A DNA stretch of 64,000 bases from JAFARE01 sp963777285. GTDB taxonomy: Bacteria > Chloroflexota > Dormibacteria > Aeolococcales > Aeolococcaceae. Below, one piece after another: positions 7,118 through 18,804 of the stretch. The notes beneath the pieces were generated by a model. That model made no database searches, was not told the DNA's origin, and saw only the letters and a list, made by a program, of their open reading frames with translations. Position 1 is the stretch's first letter; each line of letters opens with the position of its first letter. The translations under genes and the position numbers were made by a program. The stretch is from assembly GCA_963777285.1 (NCBI GenBank), contig CAVZPR010000001.1:1240001-1304000 (forward strand), read 5' to 3'.

Positions 7118-8281
7118 TCAGGCGGCAGCGTCTGCCAGACGCAGCGCGATCGAGTTCAGCACGTTCTCGCCCCGCGGCGTCACCCGGACCCGCCCCGCGT
7201 CGACCTGGAGGAGGCCGGCTGCGGCCAGGGCGCCCGCCTCGGCCGCCGCGGCAGGGCTGGCCACGGCCACCCCGTCGCGCAGCCGCAGCCCGAGCATCAC
7301 CCGCTCGACCTCGCGGGTGGGGCCGTCGACGGCCTCGCTGCCGGTGATGGCCGCCCGCCCCGCGTCGATCGCCGTCACGTACGCGGCGATGCCGCGCCCG
7401 TGCCAGTAGCGCACCGCCACGGCGCGGGGCGGTGCCTCGATCCCCAGTCTCGGCGCCGCCGCCGCCGGCACGTGGCCGTGCGCGCCCACGCCGGCCGCGA
7501 GGTAGTGGGCGTTGCGCCAGTAGGCAAGGTTGTGGCGGCACTCCAAGCCGGGACGCGCGAAGTTGCTCACCTCGTACTGCGCCAGACCGGCGCCGGCGAG
7601 CGTGTCGACGGCGATGCGGTGCTGGCGAAGCGCGGCGTCGCCGTCGAAGGGCACGACACGCCCCAGCCGCACGCTGCGGTGCAGCGGCGTTCCCGGCTCC
7701 ACCGTGAGCTCGTAGCAGGACACGTGCGTGGGCCCCGCCGCGACGACGCGCTCCAGCGTCGCTCGCCAGCGAGGATCGTCCAGCCCGGGAACGGCGTAGA
7801 TCAGGTCGCAGTTCACCGACGTGAAACCGGCGTCGCGGACCTCGGCGACCGCGCCGAGGGCGCGCTCCGGGTTGTGGACCCGGCCGAGAAACGCGAGGAT
7901 GTCCGGCTCGAGGCTCTGTACGCCGATGCTCACGCGGGTGACACCCGCCTCGCGCCACTGCTCCGCCCGCCGGCGCGACGTGCTCGACGGGTTCGCTTCC
8001 ATCGTGACCTCGGCGTCGCGATCCAGCGCGAACGACGATGTGACCGCCCCCATCAGCTGCTGCACCAAGCAGGGCTCGACCAGCGAGGGCGTGCCTCCGC
8101 CGATGAACACGGTGCGCAGCACGGTGCCGGGGAACAGCTCGCCGAGGCCGGCGACCTCGCGCTGCAGCGCCCGCATGTATTCGTGCTGCCCGCGCAGGCC
8201 GGCGATGGAGGTGAAGTCGCAGTACTCGCACTTCCGCTCGCAGAACGGGATGTGCAGGTAGAGCGAGTGGATGCCCTTCAC
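7118..8281 (-). CDS. hemW: HemW-like radical SAM protein (heme chaperone)
   Basis: This 387-aa member of the HemN/HemW family is recognised by SLYLHIPFCERKCEYCDF, a radical-SAM CxxxCxxC site. The GGGTPS motif, the VSIGVQSL strand and the HemW C-terminal winged-helix region follow. HemW binds heme and is thought to insert it into respiratory enzymes; older annotations call it coproporphyrinogen III oxidase. The GTG at 8281 overlaps the stop of the upstream membrane protein gene (GTGA). The lepA-hemW-hrcA order is conserved in many Terrabacteria. Confidence 0.9.
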   Translation of the reverse strand: MKGIHSLYLHIPFCERKCEYCDFTSIAGLRGQHEYMRALQREVAGLGELFPGTVLRTVFIGGGTPSLVEPCLVQQLMGAVTSSFALDRDAEVTMEANPSSTSRRRAEQWREAGVTRVSIGVQSLEPDILAFLGRVHNPERALGAVAEVRDAGFTSVNCDLIYAVPGLDDPRWRATLERVVAAGPTHVSCYELTVEPGTPLHRSVRLGRVVPFDGDAALRQHRIAVDTLAGAGLAQYEVSNFARPGLECRHNLAYWRNAHYLAAGVGAHGHVPAAAAPRLGIEAPPRAVAVRYWHGRGIAAYVTAIDAGRAAITGSEAVDGPTREVERVMLGLRLRDGVAVASPAAAAEAGALAAAGLLQVDAGRVRVTPRGENVLNSIALRLADAAA

Positions 8282-9101
8282 TTCTTCGCCGTGTCGCGCT
8301 TGGGGCGCTGCCGCGGAGGCGGCGGCGGCCGGCGCACGCGCATGCGCTTGTACAGCGGCGGATAGAAGTAGTACGTCGCCACCAGCGCCAGCACGTCGAT
8401 GAACGCGAACGCGCTGTACACCTCGGCGCTGGCGGACGTCGACGGCGCCGGCGCCGTGGCGGCCGGGCTTGCGGACGGCGAGGCCCCGGTGCTCGCGCTC
8501 GGCGAGGGCGATGCCGCCGGCGTCGAGCACGATGTCGCCGTCGACGGACACGGCGTCACCGACGGATTCGTTGTCGTGCCCGTCGTCGTGGAGCTGAGGA
8601 GGAAGCCGGCGGCCACGGCCAGGATGATCCAGACGAAGTAGGCGACGATGCCCAGGAAGATCGTCTCCAGGAATCGCAGCGGCCGTGCTTCCTTGGTCAC
8701 GAGCCGCGCGATGGGCGCTGCCAGCAACGCCGCGACCACGAGCGAGATCGGGTTGAGCACCGCCAGCGCGGCCGTCAGCGGACCCTTGGGGGTCCCGTTG
8801 GTCACAGCAGGCTCGAGCGCCCACTGGATCGCCGTGATCGGCAGCTGCACGACGGCGACGATCGCGATCAGCACGGCGTACGAGCGCTTCGACCACAGCT
8901 CGTCCACCTGCGGCACCGCCGCTGCGGGCGAGGCCGCGCCGGCACCGCCGCTCTTGGCCGGCACCACCGCCTTCGACGGCGACACCTGCGCCTTGGGCTG
9001 GACACTTTGAGCCGTCTGCTTGGTCAGCGCGGCGTCGGCGCGCACGTTCTTCTGCCCGGCGGGGCGCCGTGGCCGCTTGCGCGGCGGGTTGGGACGCGGC
9101 A

Positions 9102-9102
<1 letters not shown>
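8278..9102 (-). CDS. Membrane protein of unknown function
   Basis: This 274-aa protein matches no family that could be named. The first 75 residues are basic and disordered (PRPNPPRKRPRRP). Three or four hydrophobic segments follow (around SYAVLIAIVAVVQLPI, LNPISLVVAALLAAP and LGIVAYFVWIILAVAAGFLL). Then comes a Ser/Pro/Thr/Ala-rich stretch of about 55 residues, one more membrane segment and a basic Pro/Arg C-terminus. The GTG start at 9102 overlaps the lepA stop by one base (TAGTG), and the stop overlaps hemW, so it is translated within the lepA-hemW unit. Confidence 0.75.
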
Positions 9103-10904
<1,802 letters not shown>

Positions 10905-10980
10905 GGACGCCACATGCTACCGGCGCCGCGCGAGCAGCCGATGGCCCTCAGCCGCGGCGCGAGGCATATCATCGGCACGC

Positions 10981-12244
10981 ATGACCAGCGTGAACGGCCG
11001 CACGCAGTCACTCAACGGGAAGGCGGCCAACGGCAAGGGCAAGCGGGCATTGGTGCTCGCGGGCGGCGGCATCACCGGCCTCACCTATGAGATCGGGGCG
11101 CTGCGCGCCCTCGACGACCTGCTCGTCGGCGCCACGGTCAACGACTTCGACATCTACGTCGGCACCAGCGCGGGAAGCTTCATCAGCGCGCTCCTCGCCA
11201 ACGGCGTCACCCCGACGGAGATGGCCCTGGGACTCGAGGGCTCCAACCGCCGTCTGCGCCCGCCGACACGCTGGACGATCTACCGCCCCAACGTCCGCGA
11301 GCTCGCCGGACGCACGCTGAAGCTGCCGCAGCTGCTGCGCGAGATCGGGTGGGAGGTGACGCGGCACCCCTTCCGGCTCAACCCGATCGAGCTCGTCGGC
11401 ATGCTGAGCCCGCTCGTCCCCTCGGGGTTCTTCACCTCGAGCCAGCTGGTCCGCTACCTCGAGGAGATCTTCGCCGGCGAAGGCCTGGTGGACGACTTCC
11501 GCCTTCTGGAGAAGGAGCTGCACATCGTCAGCTGCGCCATCGAACTCGGGGCAGCGCGTCGTCTTCTCACGGTTCAAGAACGAGGACGTGCCCATAAGCC
11601 TCGCGCTCGCCGCCAGCAGCGCGATTCCCCTGCTGTTCAAGCCGGTGCGCATCAACGGCGTCGACTACGTGGACGGCGGGATCAAGGGCATCTCCGCCAT
11701 CGACGTCGCGGTCTCACGCGGCGCCACGCTGATCGTGATCATCAATCCTGTGGTGCCGGTGGACACGCGCCATCTCGCTGCGCCCGAGGGGGTGCGCGGG
11801 CAGCTGGGCGAGCATCTCGCCGACACCGGGATGCGCGGTGTGTACAACCAGGTGATGCGCGGCATGCTGCACGACGGCATGCTCGACCACATACGTCTGG
11901 TGCGCGGCCGCCACCCGGACGTCGACATCCTGCTCATCGAACCGCGCGCCGACGACGAGAAGATGTTCTTCCATGAGCTGATGTCGTTCTCGGCGCGGCT
12001 CATGGTGCTGCAGCATGGATACGAGTCGGTGAGCAGCGGCCTGCAGGACACCTGGGGCTACCTGCGCCGCATCCTCCCCAAGCACGGCATCCACATCAGC
12101 CGCCGCGTCGTCGACCGCAAGCCCGCCGGGGTGCCGGTGGAGAGCATCCGGAGCGGGCCGCTGCTGCTGCGGGTGCTGCGCCAGACGGTGTTCGACCGCC
12201 GCCCGCGCGTGCAAGTGCTGGACGACGAAACCCTGGCCGTCTGA
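10981..12244 (+). CDS. Patatin-like phospholipase (frameshifted)
   Basis: This is a serine lipid acyl hydrolase with the patatin Ser-Asp dyad. The oxyanion glycines are LVLAGGGITG, the nucleophile is GTSAGS, and the catalytic Asp is DGGIKG near 11672. The frame breaks at a GGGG run (11548-11551): before it the protein reads CAIELG, and after it RVVFSRFKNEDV continues one frame later to the stop at 12244. Two bases are missing or one is extra. Reconstructed length is about 420 aa. It stands alone on the plus strand between lepA and the chelatase genes. Confidence 0.82.
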
Positions 12245-12250
12245 CTCGGC

Positions 12251-13315
12251 TCAGCGGGCCGCGTGACCGTCCTGGTCCGCCGCCTGGCGCAGGATCTCGC
12301 CGATGCGCTGCAGACTGGTCCGCCCACCGTGTGGAGAGGGCTTCACGCGGTGCGCCAGCACCATCGGCGCCACCTGCTCGACGTCGTCGAGCTCCACCTC
12401 GGAGCGATCCTCCAGCGCGGCCAGCGCCTGCGCGCTCTTGCGCATCACGATGTCGGCGCGGTGCCCGTCGACGTCGAGCTCGATGCTGAGCCCTGCGATG
12501 GAGACAAGGATGTCACGATCAACGGCCACGTCGGGCAGGGTGGCTATGGCACGGGAGATGCGCGCCGCCTCCTCGCGCTCGCTGGGCTCGAAGCGCGCCG
12601 CGAAGGCTTCGGAGTCCTCCTCGTACGCCTCACGCCGCTCCACGATCTCGACCCGCCGGCGCACGTCGTGGATGCCCTCGACGTCGACGCAGAGCCCGAA
12701 GCGATCGAGCAGCTGCGGCCGCAGCTCGCCCTCCTCGGGATTCATCGTGCCGACCAGGATGAAGCGCGAAGGATGCGAGATGGACACGCCCTCGCGCTCC
12801 ACGGTGTTCTGTCCCATCGCGGCGGCGTCGAGCAGCACGTCGACGATGTGGTCGTCGAGCAGGTTCACCTCGTCGACGTAGAGGATGTTGCGGTTCGCCT
12901 CGGCGAGCACGCCCGGCTCGAACTCTTTCTCGCCGCGCTTGATCGCCGCCTCGATGTCTATCGCGCCCACGACGCGGTCTTCCGACGCGTTGATGGGCAA
13001 CTCGACCACCCGCATCTGACGCCTGCCCCGCGGCAGCTCCTCGCCCGTCGCCACGCGCGTGCTGCACTCGGGGCACTGCAGGTCGGCTTCGGCGGGCGGG
13101 CAGCCGAAACGGCAGTCCGCCACCACCTCCAGCTCCGGCAGGAGCCGCGCCAGGGCGCGGACCGCCGTCGATTTCGCCGTTCCCTTCTCCCCGCGGATGA
13201 GCACACCGCCGATCGACGGGTTGACCGCATTGAGCACCAGCGCCTGGCGCATCTGCTCCTGGCCGACGATGGCGGTGAATGGAAATACGGCGCGACCGGT
13301 CTGCATCACATCCAT
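12251..13315 (-). CDS. ChlI/BchI-type AAA+ chelatase subunit
   Basis: This is the MoxR-related AAA+ motor of a Mg- or Co-chelatase-like complex. Walker A is GEKGTAKST, Walker B is LYVDEVNLLDD, and the family motif GTMNPEEGELRPQLLDRFG is intact. Between Walker A and the VVELP strand lies a Cys insertion (CRFGC, then CPEC), predicted to bind zinc and not found in purple-bacterial BchI. It pairs with the chelatase D-type gene immediately upstream. No large CobN/ChlH subunit is in the window, so the metal and tetrapyrrole substrate are unknown. An ATG at 13306 is an alternative start. Confidence 0.88.
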   Translation of the reverse strand: MDVMQTGRAVFPFTAIVGQEQMRQALVLNAVNPSIGGVLIRGEKGTAKSTAVRALARLLPELEVVADCRFGCPPAEADLQCPECSTRVATGEELPRGRRQMRVVELPINASEDRVVGAIDIEAAIKRGEKEFEPGVLAEANRNILYVDEVNLLDDHIVDVLLDAAAMGQNTVEREGVSISHPSRFILVGTMNPEEGELRPQLLDRFGLCVDVEGIHDVRRRVEIVERREAYEEDSEAFAARFEPSEREEAARISRAIATLPDVAVDRDILVSIAGLSIELDVDGHRADIVMRKSAQALAALEDRSEVELDDVEQVAPMVLAHRVKPSPHGGRTSLQRIGEILRQAADQDGHAAR

Positions 13316-13346
13316 TCTCGCAGGCGAACACGTCGCGCGCGTCGCG

Positions 13347-15504
13347 TCACCGTCCCCGCAGCGTCTTCTCGACGCTCTCGACGATCGCCCCCTGGCTCAG
13401 GTCGTACAGCCCCAGGTATTCGCCGCCGGCGCGCTCGGCGAGGTCGAGGCACGCGTTGAAGCCGTAGCCGCCGAAGAGCGGCGCGCGGTGATGCATACCG
13501 ACTCGCGGCAGCGTGGAGCTCGCCATGTGATCACGTGCCGAGTTCGATCACCAGCACGTGAATGTTCTCGGCGCCGATCTGCGTGGCCAGCTCCTGCGCC
13601 TCGTTGAGCGGCTCTTCGCCGAACAGCGAGATGTTGCCCCGGCCGTCGCTGATCAGCACCATCAAGGGATACACGGATGGGTCGCGCAGCCGCTCGTTGC
13701 GCACCAGGCGGAGACCGGCGACCAGCCCGTGCGTCAGCGGTGTCGTGCCGCCGACGCCAAGGCGCTGCAGGCGGTGCTCCGCCAGGTCGACACTCGACGT
13801 CGGCTGCAGGATCACCCTGGCGCTGCGGCCGGAGAACACGACCAGCGCCACCTTGTCGCGGCGCACGTACGCGTCGCGCAGCAGCGACAGCACGGCGCCC
13901 TTGGTTGCCTGCATGCGCTGCTCGGCGTCCATCGACGCGCTGGCGTCGACCACGAAGACGATCAGCGTGCCCGTGCGTCTCCGGCGCACCTTCTGGCGCA
14001 GGTCCTGCCGCTCGAGGTGCAGCGCTGGTGCGTCCGGCTGTGCCGCGGCTTCCGCGCGGCGGCGCAGCTGGTGTGGCGCCGCCGCGCGCATGGTGGCGTC
14101 GAAGGCGATGTCGTTGGTGTGCTCGGTCTGCGTGGCGCGCACGTAGCGGCCGCGCTTGTCGGCGCTGCGCGAGCTGCTGCGCTTGCCGCTGGCCCGGCGC
14201 GAGCGGCGGTCGCGCGGCAGGGCGATCTTGCGCACCGGGAAGAGCGCTCCCTCGTACAGCTGCTCGGCCGCTGCGCGTGACACCGGCTGCGCAGCGCGCT
14301 CGTCGCCGCGCACCTGGCCGGACTCCTCGGCTCCCTCACCCGTGGCTTGCTCCGAGGCCGCGGCCTCTCCCGGCTCCGGCGCCGCAGCCTCTGCGACGGC
14401 GGATTCCGACTGCCGCGCCATCTCCTCGTAGCGTTCCGAGTGCGCGCCGGCAGCGGCGGGCGACGGTGCGGGCGGCCCGCCGTCCAACCGTCGACGCCGG
14501 CGATGCGCCAGCGCCAGCTCCGCGGCGGCCACCACGTCGTTGGTGGTGACCGCGAGCCCGGTGCCGCCGGCGTGGCGCAGGGCCGCGTCATCGCCGCCGG
14601 CCACGATGCGCGACGCTTCGCGCCACGCGCAGAGTGTGCGCGCGGCGTTGCTCACGGTGATGTCGGCGCGATGGCCGAGCGCACCCGCGTCGATGCAGAC
14701 GAGCGCGATGAACCACCGCATCTGCGCGGGCATGTCGACGAGCGGCAGCAGCTCCTCCGCCTTGACGATCACGGCGGCGAGGTCGCGGTCGGCATCCGCG
14801 TATTCGTCGCGCAGTCCCGGCCCGTCCCCGGAGCGCTGCACGTCGCGCTCCATCACACGCACGCGATCGCCGACGTCGCGCAGCCCGGTGACGTCGACGC
14901 AGAGCCCGAAGCGGTCCAGCAGCTGCGGGCGCAGCTCCCCCTCCTCCGGGTTCATGGTGCCTACCAGCACGAACTGCGCCGGGTGCGCGAAGGAGATGCC
15001 TTCGCGTTCGACGATGTTCTGGCCCATGGCCGCGGCGTCGAGCAGCACGTCGACCAGGTGGTCGTCGAGCAGGTTCACCTCGTCGACGTACAGCACGCCG
15101 CGGTTGGCGTCCGCCAGCAGGCCCGGCTCGAACACCTTCTCGCCGCGCTTGATCGCGGCCTCGGTATCAATCGAGCCGACCACGCGGTCCTCGGATGCGT
15201 TGACCGGCAGCTCAACGACGCGGACACGGCGGCGCACGGTCGGCGGCAGCGCTGCGCCCCTGAAGCGCGAGCGGCAGTCGTCGCACCAGCGCTGCGGATC
15301 CGCGGGGTCGCAGCGGTAGCGGCAGCCGTCGATCGCCTCGATTCCGGGAAGCAGCAGCGGCAGGGCGCGCACCGCCGTCGACTTGGCGGTCCCCCGCTGG
15401 CCGCGGATGAGCACGCCGCCGATGACGGGGTTGATCGCGTTGAGCACGAGCGCGGTCTTCATCCCCTCCTGGCCGACCAGGGCGGTGAACGGCAGGCTGG
15501 CCAC
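13347..15504 (-). CDS. ChlD/BchD-type chelatase subunit, AAA+ plus VWA domain (frameshifted)
   Basis: The N-terminal AAA+ domain has an intact Walker A (GQRGTAKST), the same Cys insertion type (CRYRC, CDDC) and Walker B (LYVDEVNLLDD). An acidic, Ala/Glu-rich linker follows, then a VWA domain with a MIDAS motif (VVDASASMD). The first frame stops at 13531 inside the VWA domain. The normal end (LFGGYGFNACLDLAERAGG to SVEKTLRGR) continues in another frame to the TGA at 13347-13349. GTG at 15504 is chosen for its GAGGG site and because LPFTALVGQ follows directly. In most I/D pairs the D-subunit P-loop is degenerate; here both look functional. Confidence 0.82.
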
Positions 15505-15518
15505 GGACGCGACCCTCG

Positions 15519-15932
15519 TCAGTCCTCGTCGACCGTCTGGATCAGACGGCGCAGCTGGGCCACGTGGGCGCGCTCCGCGGCCGCGACCTGGTCGAACCAG
15601 TCCGCGGCGTCGCGCAGCTTCTCCTTGCGCGCGGCCGCGGCATGAGCCGTGTATGCCTCGGCGTTGGCCTCCGCCTCGGCGACGGCGCTGGCCAGGTTGC
15701 CGCGCGTGTCGCCCGCGCCGGCCAGCGGGTCGGCCGCCTCCTCGAGGAACTCCAGGTGTCCGAAGCCGTGACCCGCCTCGCCGTCGGCCAGCGCGCGCAG
15801 CAGCGCGGCCACGTCGGCCCGGCCCTCGACGTCGGCCCGGCGCGCGAAGTACAGGGCGCGCAGCGCGGCCTGCGCCTCGCGCGCAAATGCCTCGCGCACG
15901 TTGGCGGCGGTGTCGGAGCCCTCGAGCGGCAC
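15519..15932 (-). CDS. Ferritin-like/rubrerythrin-family protein
   Basis: This 137-residue four-helix protein carries the Glu/His pattern of diiron ferritin-like proteins. The paired carboxylates lie in REAQAALRALYFARRA, DGEAGHGFGHLEF, EAEANAEAYTAHA and AAAERAHVAQL. There is no rubredoxin-type Cys4 domain. The likely role is iron binding or peroxide reduction in the cytosol. The stop lies 14 nt from the chelatase D start on the same strand, so the two may be cotranscribed. Confidence 0.72.
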   Translation of the reverse strand: MPLEGSDTAANVREAFAREAQAALRALYFARRADVEGRADVAALLRALADGEAGHGFGHLEFLEEAADPLAGAGDTRGNLASAVAEAEANAEAYTAHAAAARKEKLRDAADWFDQVAAAERAHVAQLRRLIQTVDED

Positions 15933-16008
15933 GGCTCAACTGTCGCACGAACCCGGCGGTCCCGACCGCGACGGCGAATCCTGAGTGTTCCACTATGATT
16001 TCGGCGGG

Positions 16009-16467
16009 ATGGTGGTCCCCTTCGACCGCAGCGTCTTGAAGGTCAACCAGGCGATCCTCATGGGCGGGATCGTCGCCGGGTACGCGGCCGGCTTCGCCTG
16101 GCATCCGGCGATCCTGGTGCTGCCGCTGCTCGGCCTGATGATGCTCACGGCCGTCGCCTCGCCATCCGCCAACCTCCCGCGCCAGCTCTACCTGCGTGTG
16201 CTGAAGCCGCGGCGCCTGGTGCGGCCGCGCATCCGTCAGGAGGACCCCGCGCCACATCGCTTCGCGCAGCTGGTCGGCGGCGTCTTCCTGGTGGCGGCGT
16301 CGCTGAACGCGCTCTTCGGCCTGGACGCGGTCGCCTGGATCCTGGGTTGGATCGTGGTGGCGCTGGCGTTCCTCAACTTCGCCTTCGACATCTGCGTCGG
16401 CTGCATCGTGTACGCCCAGCTGGTGCGGGCCGGCCTCTTCCCGCTGCGGCGTCCCAGCCGGGCGTGA
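16009..16467 (+). CDS. DUF4395 membrane protein
   Basis: This 152-aa protein has about four membrane segments and the CVGC dithiol motif near the C-terminus (FDICVGCIVYAQL) that marks DUF4395. Family members often sit beside thioredoxin-like genes, as here, where it overlaps the next gene by GTGA. That suggests a membrane thiol-redox partner, but the function is not established. A GTG at 15985 is an alternative start. A TATGAT sequence at 15994-15999 just before the ATG resembles a -10 box and would give a leaderless transcript starting near 16009. Confidence 0.8.
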   Translation: MVVPFDRSVLKVNQAILMGGIVAGYAAGFAWHPAILVLPLLGLMMLTAVASPSANLPRQLYLRVLKPRRLVRPRIRQEDPAPHRFAQLVGGVFLVAASLNALFGLDAVAWILGWIVVALAFLNFAFDICVGCIVYAQLVRAGLFPLRRPSRA

Positions 16468-16883
16468 CGCTGGTCCTGCTGGCGCCGCTCTTCGCGGTGG
16501 CGGCCGTCGGCGTCGCTGCCGCGGCGCTGGCCGTGCAGCGACGCGGCCAGGCGCGGCTGGTGGGCAGGGTCGTGCAGGCTCCCGTCGGCGTCTCCGGCAG
16601 GCCCACCCTCCTCTATTTCACCGGCGCCGCCTGCACCATCTGCCATACGGCGCAGCGCCCCGTGATCGAGCGCCTCGCAGCGCAGGTGGGCGGAACGGTG
16701 GACATCCGCGAGCTCGACGTCGCCGACCAGCCGGATCTCGCCCGCCGCTACCGAGTCATGTCGCTGCCCACCACGATCGTGCTGGGGCCGGAGGGCGCGG
16801 TGCGGGCGGTGAACGCCGGGTTCGCCGGCGAGGATGCGCTCCGCGGCCAGCTGGAGGCGGCCGCAGCTCCCAGCGCGGCGTAG
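16464..16883 (+). CDS. Membrane-anchored thioredoxin-like protein
   Basis: This 139-aa protein has one N-terminal hydrophobic anchor (LVLLAPLFAVAAVGVAAAALAV in outline) followed by a thioredoxin fold. The active site is CTIC, in place of the classic CGPC, within LLYFTGAACTICHTAQRP. The cis-Pro is in MSLPTTIVL. The domain probably faces outward and acts on exported thiols, possibly with the DUF4395 protein encoded by the overlapping upstream gene. GTG at 16464 is selected because it overlaps that gene's stop and starts directly at the anchor. Confidence 0.83.
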   Translation: MTLVLLAPLFAVAAVGVAAAALAVQRRGQARLVGRVVQAPVGVSGRPTLLYFTGAACTICHTAQRPVIERLAAQVGGTVDIRELDVADQPDLARRYRVMSLPTTIVLGPEGAVRAVNAGFAGEDALRGQLEAAAAPSAA

Positions 16884-16916
16884 CCTGCGCCGACGGCCAC
16901 GGGCCACAATGCTGTC

Positions 16917-18107
16917 GTGAGCGTCGCTCAGCGTCCCCGGACGGACGCCCTGTCGCCGACCGACCCGTACCGCATCGATGACCTCCTGAGCGACGACGAA
17001 CGCCTGGTGCGCGACACGGTGCGCGCGTTCGTGCGAGAGCAGGTAGTGCCGGTGATGGGGGAGCACTTCGAGGCGGCGACGTTCCCCCGCGAGCTGGTCG
17101 GCGGCCTCGCCCGCCTGGGGCTGCTCGGGATGCACCTGCGGGGCCACGGCTGCGCCGGCGCCTCGGCCGTGGCCTACGGGGTGGCGTGCGAGGAGCTGGA
17201 GGCCGGCGACAGCGCGGTGCGCTCCTTTGTCTCCGTGCAGGGGTCGTTGGCGATGTTCCCCATCTGGGCCTACGGCAGCGACGATCAGAAGCAACGCTGG
17301 CTGCCTGAGATGGCTGCGGGCCGCGCCATCGGATGCTTCGGCCTCAGCGAGCCCGACGCCGGGTCCGACCCGGTGTCGATGCGCACCCGGGCGCGTCGCG
17401 ACGGCGGCGACTGGATCATCGACGGCACCAAGCTGTGGATCACCAACGGATCCATCGCGGACCTCGCCGTGGTGTGGGCGCACACCGACGACGGGGTGCG
17501 CGGGTTCATCGTGGAGCGAGGCACGCCTGGCTTCAGCGCGCGCGACGTCAAGCACAAGATGTCACTGCGCGCTTCGGTCACATCCGAGCTCTCGTTCGCG
17601 GGTGCGCGCGTTCCCGCGACGGCGATGCTTCCCGGCGTGTCCGGGATGCGCGGCCCGTTGTCGTGCCTCACCGAGGCACGCTACGGCATCGGCTGGGGCG
17701 TGATGGGCGCCGCGCGCGCCTGCTTCGAGGCGGCGCTGGACTACAGCAAGAGCCGGATCGCATTCGGCAAACCCATCGCCGCGTTCCAGCTCACCCAGCA
17801 GAAGCTCGTGGACATGGCGACCTCGATCCTGCAGGGCCGGCTCGTGGCTCACCGCCTCGGCGTGCTCAAGGATGCCGGCGAGGTGCTCCCGGAGCAGGTC
17901 TCGCTGGCCAAGCGGGCCAACGTACACGCCGCCATCGACATCGCGCGCAGCGCGCGCACCATCCTCGGCGCCAACGGCATCACGCTGGAGTACCCGGTGA
18001 TCCGGCACATGACCAACCTGGAGTCGGTGCTCACCTACGAGGGCACCGAGGAGGTGCACACGCTGGTGCTGGGCAAGGCGATCACCGGCGAAGACGCCTT
18101 CGCCTGA
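16917..18107 (+). CDS. Acyl-CoA dehydrogenase (glutaryl-CoA dehydrogenase-like)
   Basis: This 396-aa FAD-dependent acyl-CoA dehydrogenase has family signatures GCFGLSEPDAGSDP (flavin/substrate binding) and a C-terminal YEGTEEVHTLVLGKAITG. The Glu of the YEGT segment is in the position of the catalytic base of glutaryl-CoA dehydrogenase. AFGKPIAAFQLTQQKLVDM is also typical of that branch. It would oxidise an acyl-CoA to the enoyl-CoA, passing electrons to ETF. The start is GTG at 16917. No beta-oxidation partner genes are adjacent, so the substrate is uncertain. Confidence 0.9.
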   Translation: MSVAQRPRTDALSPTDPYRIDDLLSDDERLVRDTVRAFVREQVVPVMGEHFEAATFPRELVGGLARLGLLGMHLRGHGCAGASAVAYGVACEELEAGDSAVRSFVSVQGSLAMFPIWAYGSDDQKQRWLPEMAAGRAIGCFGLSEPDAGSDPVSMRTRARRDGGDWIIDGTKLWITNGSIADLAVVWAHTDDGVRGFIVERGTPGFSARDVKHKMSLRASVTSELSFAGARVPATAMLPGVSGMRGPLSCLTEARYGIGWGVMGAARACFEAALDYSKSRIAFGKPIAAFQLTQQKLVDMATSILQGRLVAHRLGVLKDAGEVLPEQVSLAKRANVHAAIDIARSARTILGANGITLEYPVIRHMTNLESVLTYEGTEEVHTLVLGKAITGEDAFA

Positions 18108-18115
18108 GGCGGCCG

Positions 18116-18754
18116 TCAGGCCACCTGGTCGACCTCCCAGCGCTCGCTGTCCCGGAAGGAGTGGTGGCCGCGCGCACTCACGATCAGGTGGTCGAGCATG
18201 GCCACACCGAGCAGGTCTGCCGCCGCGCGCAGCGCAGACGTGACCACGCGGTCGGCGCGGCTCGGTGAGGCGTCGCCGCTCGGATGGTTATGGCCAACTA
18301 TGACAGCAACGGCGTCACGGCGCAGCGCCGGCGCGAACACGTCGCGCGGCGTGAGCCGCGACGCGTTGATCGTTCCCACCGCCACGGTCTCGCGCGCGAT
18401 GGCGCGGTGCCGCGCGTCGAGCAGCAGCACGACCACCTCCTCGCGGCGCGCGGTGCGCAGCGACTCCATGAGCAGCAGCGCGTCACGCGGCGACGCCACG
18501 GCGGGGCGGTCGTCCGGATACCATCGCTCGGCCAGCTCCCACAGCGCGGCCAGGCGGGCAGCGCGACGGGGTGGCACCCCGTGGTCCCGCACCAGGCCGG
18601 CAGCCCCGAGCGCGCGCCGCTCCCAGATGGGGATGCGCGCCAGACGCGCGCCAAGCGCCACGAGATCGGGCGCGCAGCCCTCGCCGGCGAGCACCCGCGC
18701 CATCAGCTCGGCTTCGCCCAGCTCGCTCAGGTCGAGGCAGGCGGTGGCACACAT
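18116..18754 (-). CDS. radC: RadC-family JAMM/MPN protein
   Basis: This 212-aa RadC-like protein has the metal-binding JAMM motif GHNHPSGDASPS in its C-terminal half. The N-terminal part is the helical region that usually carries a helix-hairpin-helix. The family's historical link to DNA repair is disputed; its biochemical role is not settled. ATG at 18754 is chosen because it lies only 8 nt after a TATACT box (18762-18767), which would give a leaderless mRNA. Upstream in-frame starts run into the divergent low-complexity sequence. Confidence 0.85.
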   Translation of the reverse strand: MCATACLDLSELGEAELMARVLAGEGCAPDLVALGARLARIPIWERRALGAAGLVRDHGVPPRRAARLAALWELAERWYPDDRPAVASPRDALLLMESLRTARREEVVVLLLDARHRAIARETVAVGTINASRLTPRDVFAPALRRDAVAVIVGHNHPSGDASPSRADRVVTSALRAAADLLGVAMLDHLIVSARGHHSFRDSERWEVDQVA

Positions 18755-18804
18755 CGCCCGCAGTATACACGGATTTGTGGTTCTTCGGCGGCTGTGAGCC
18801 GGCG

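Noticed and set aside
15505..16257. N-terminal extension of the chelatase D frame up to 16257
   Set aside because: It overlaps the ferritin-like gene and part of DUF4395; conserved sequence starts at the GTG at 15504.
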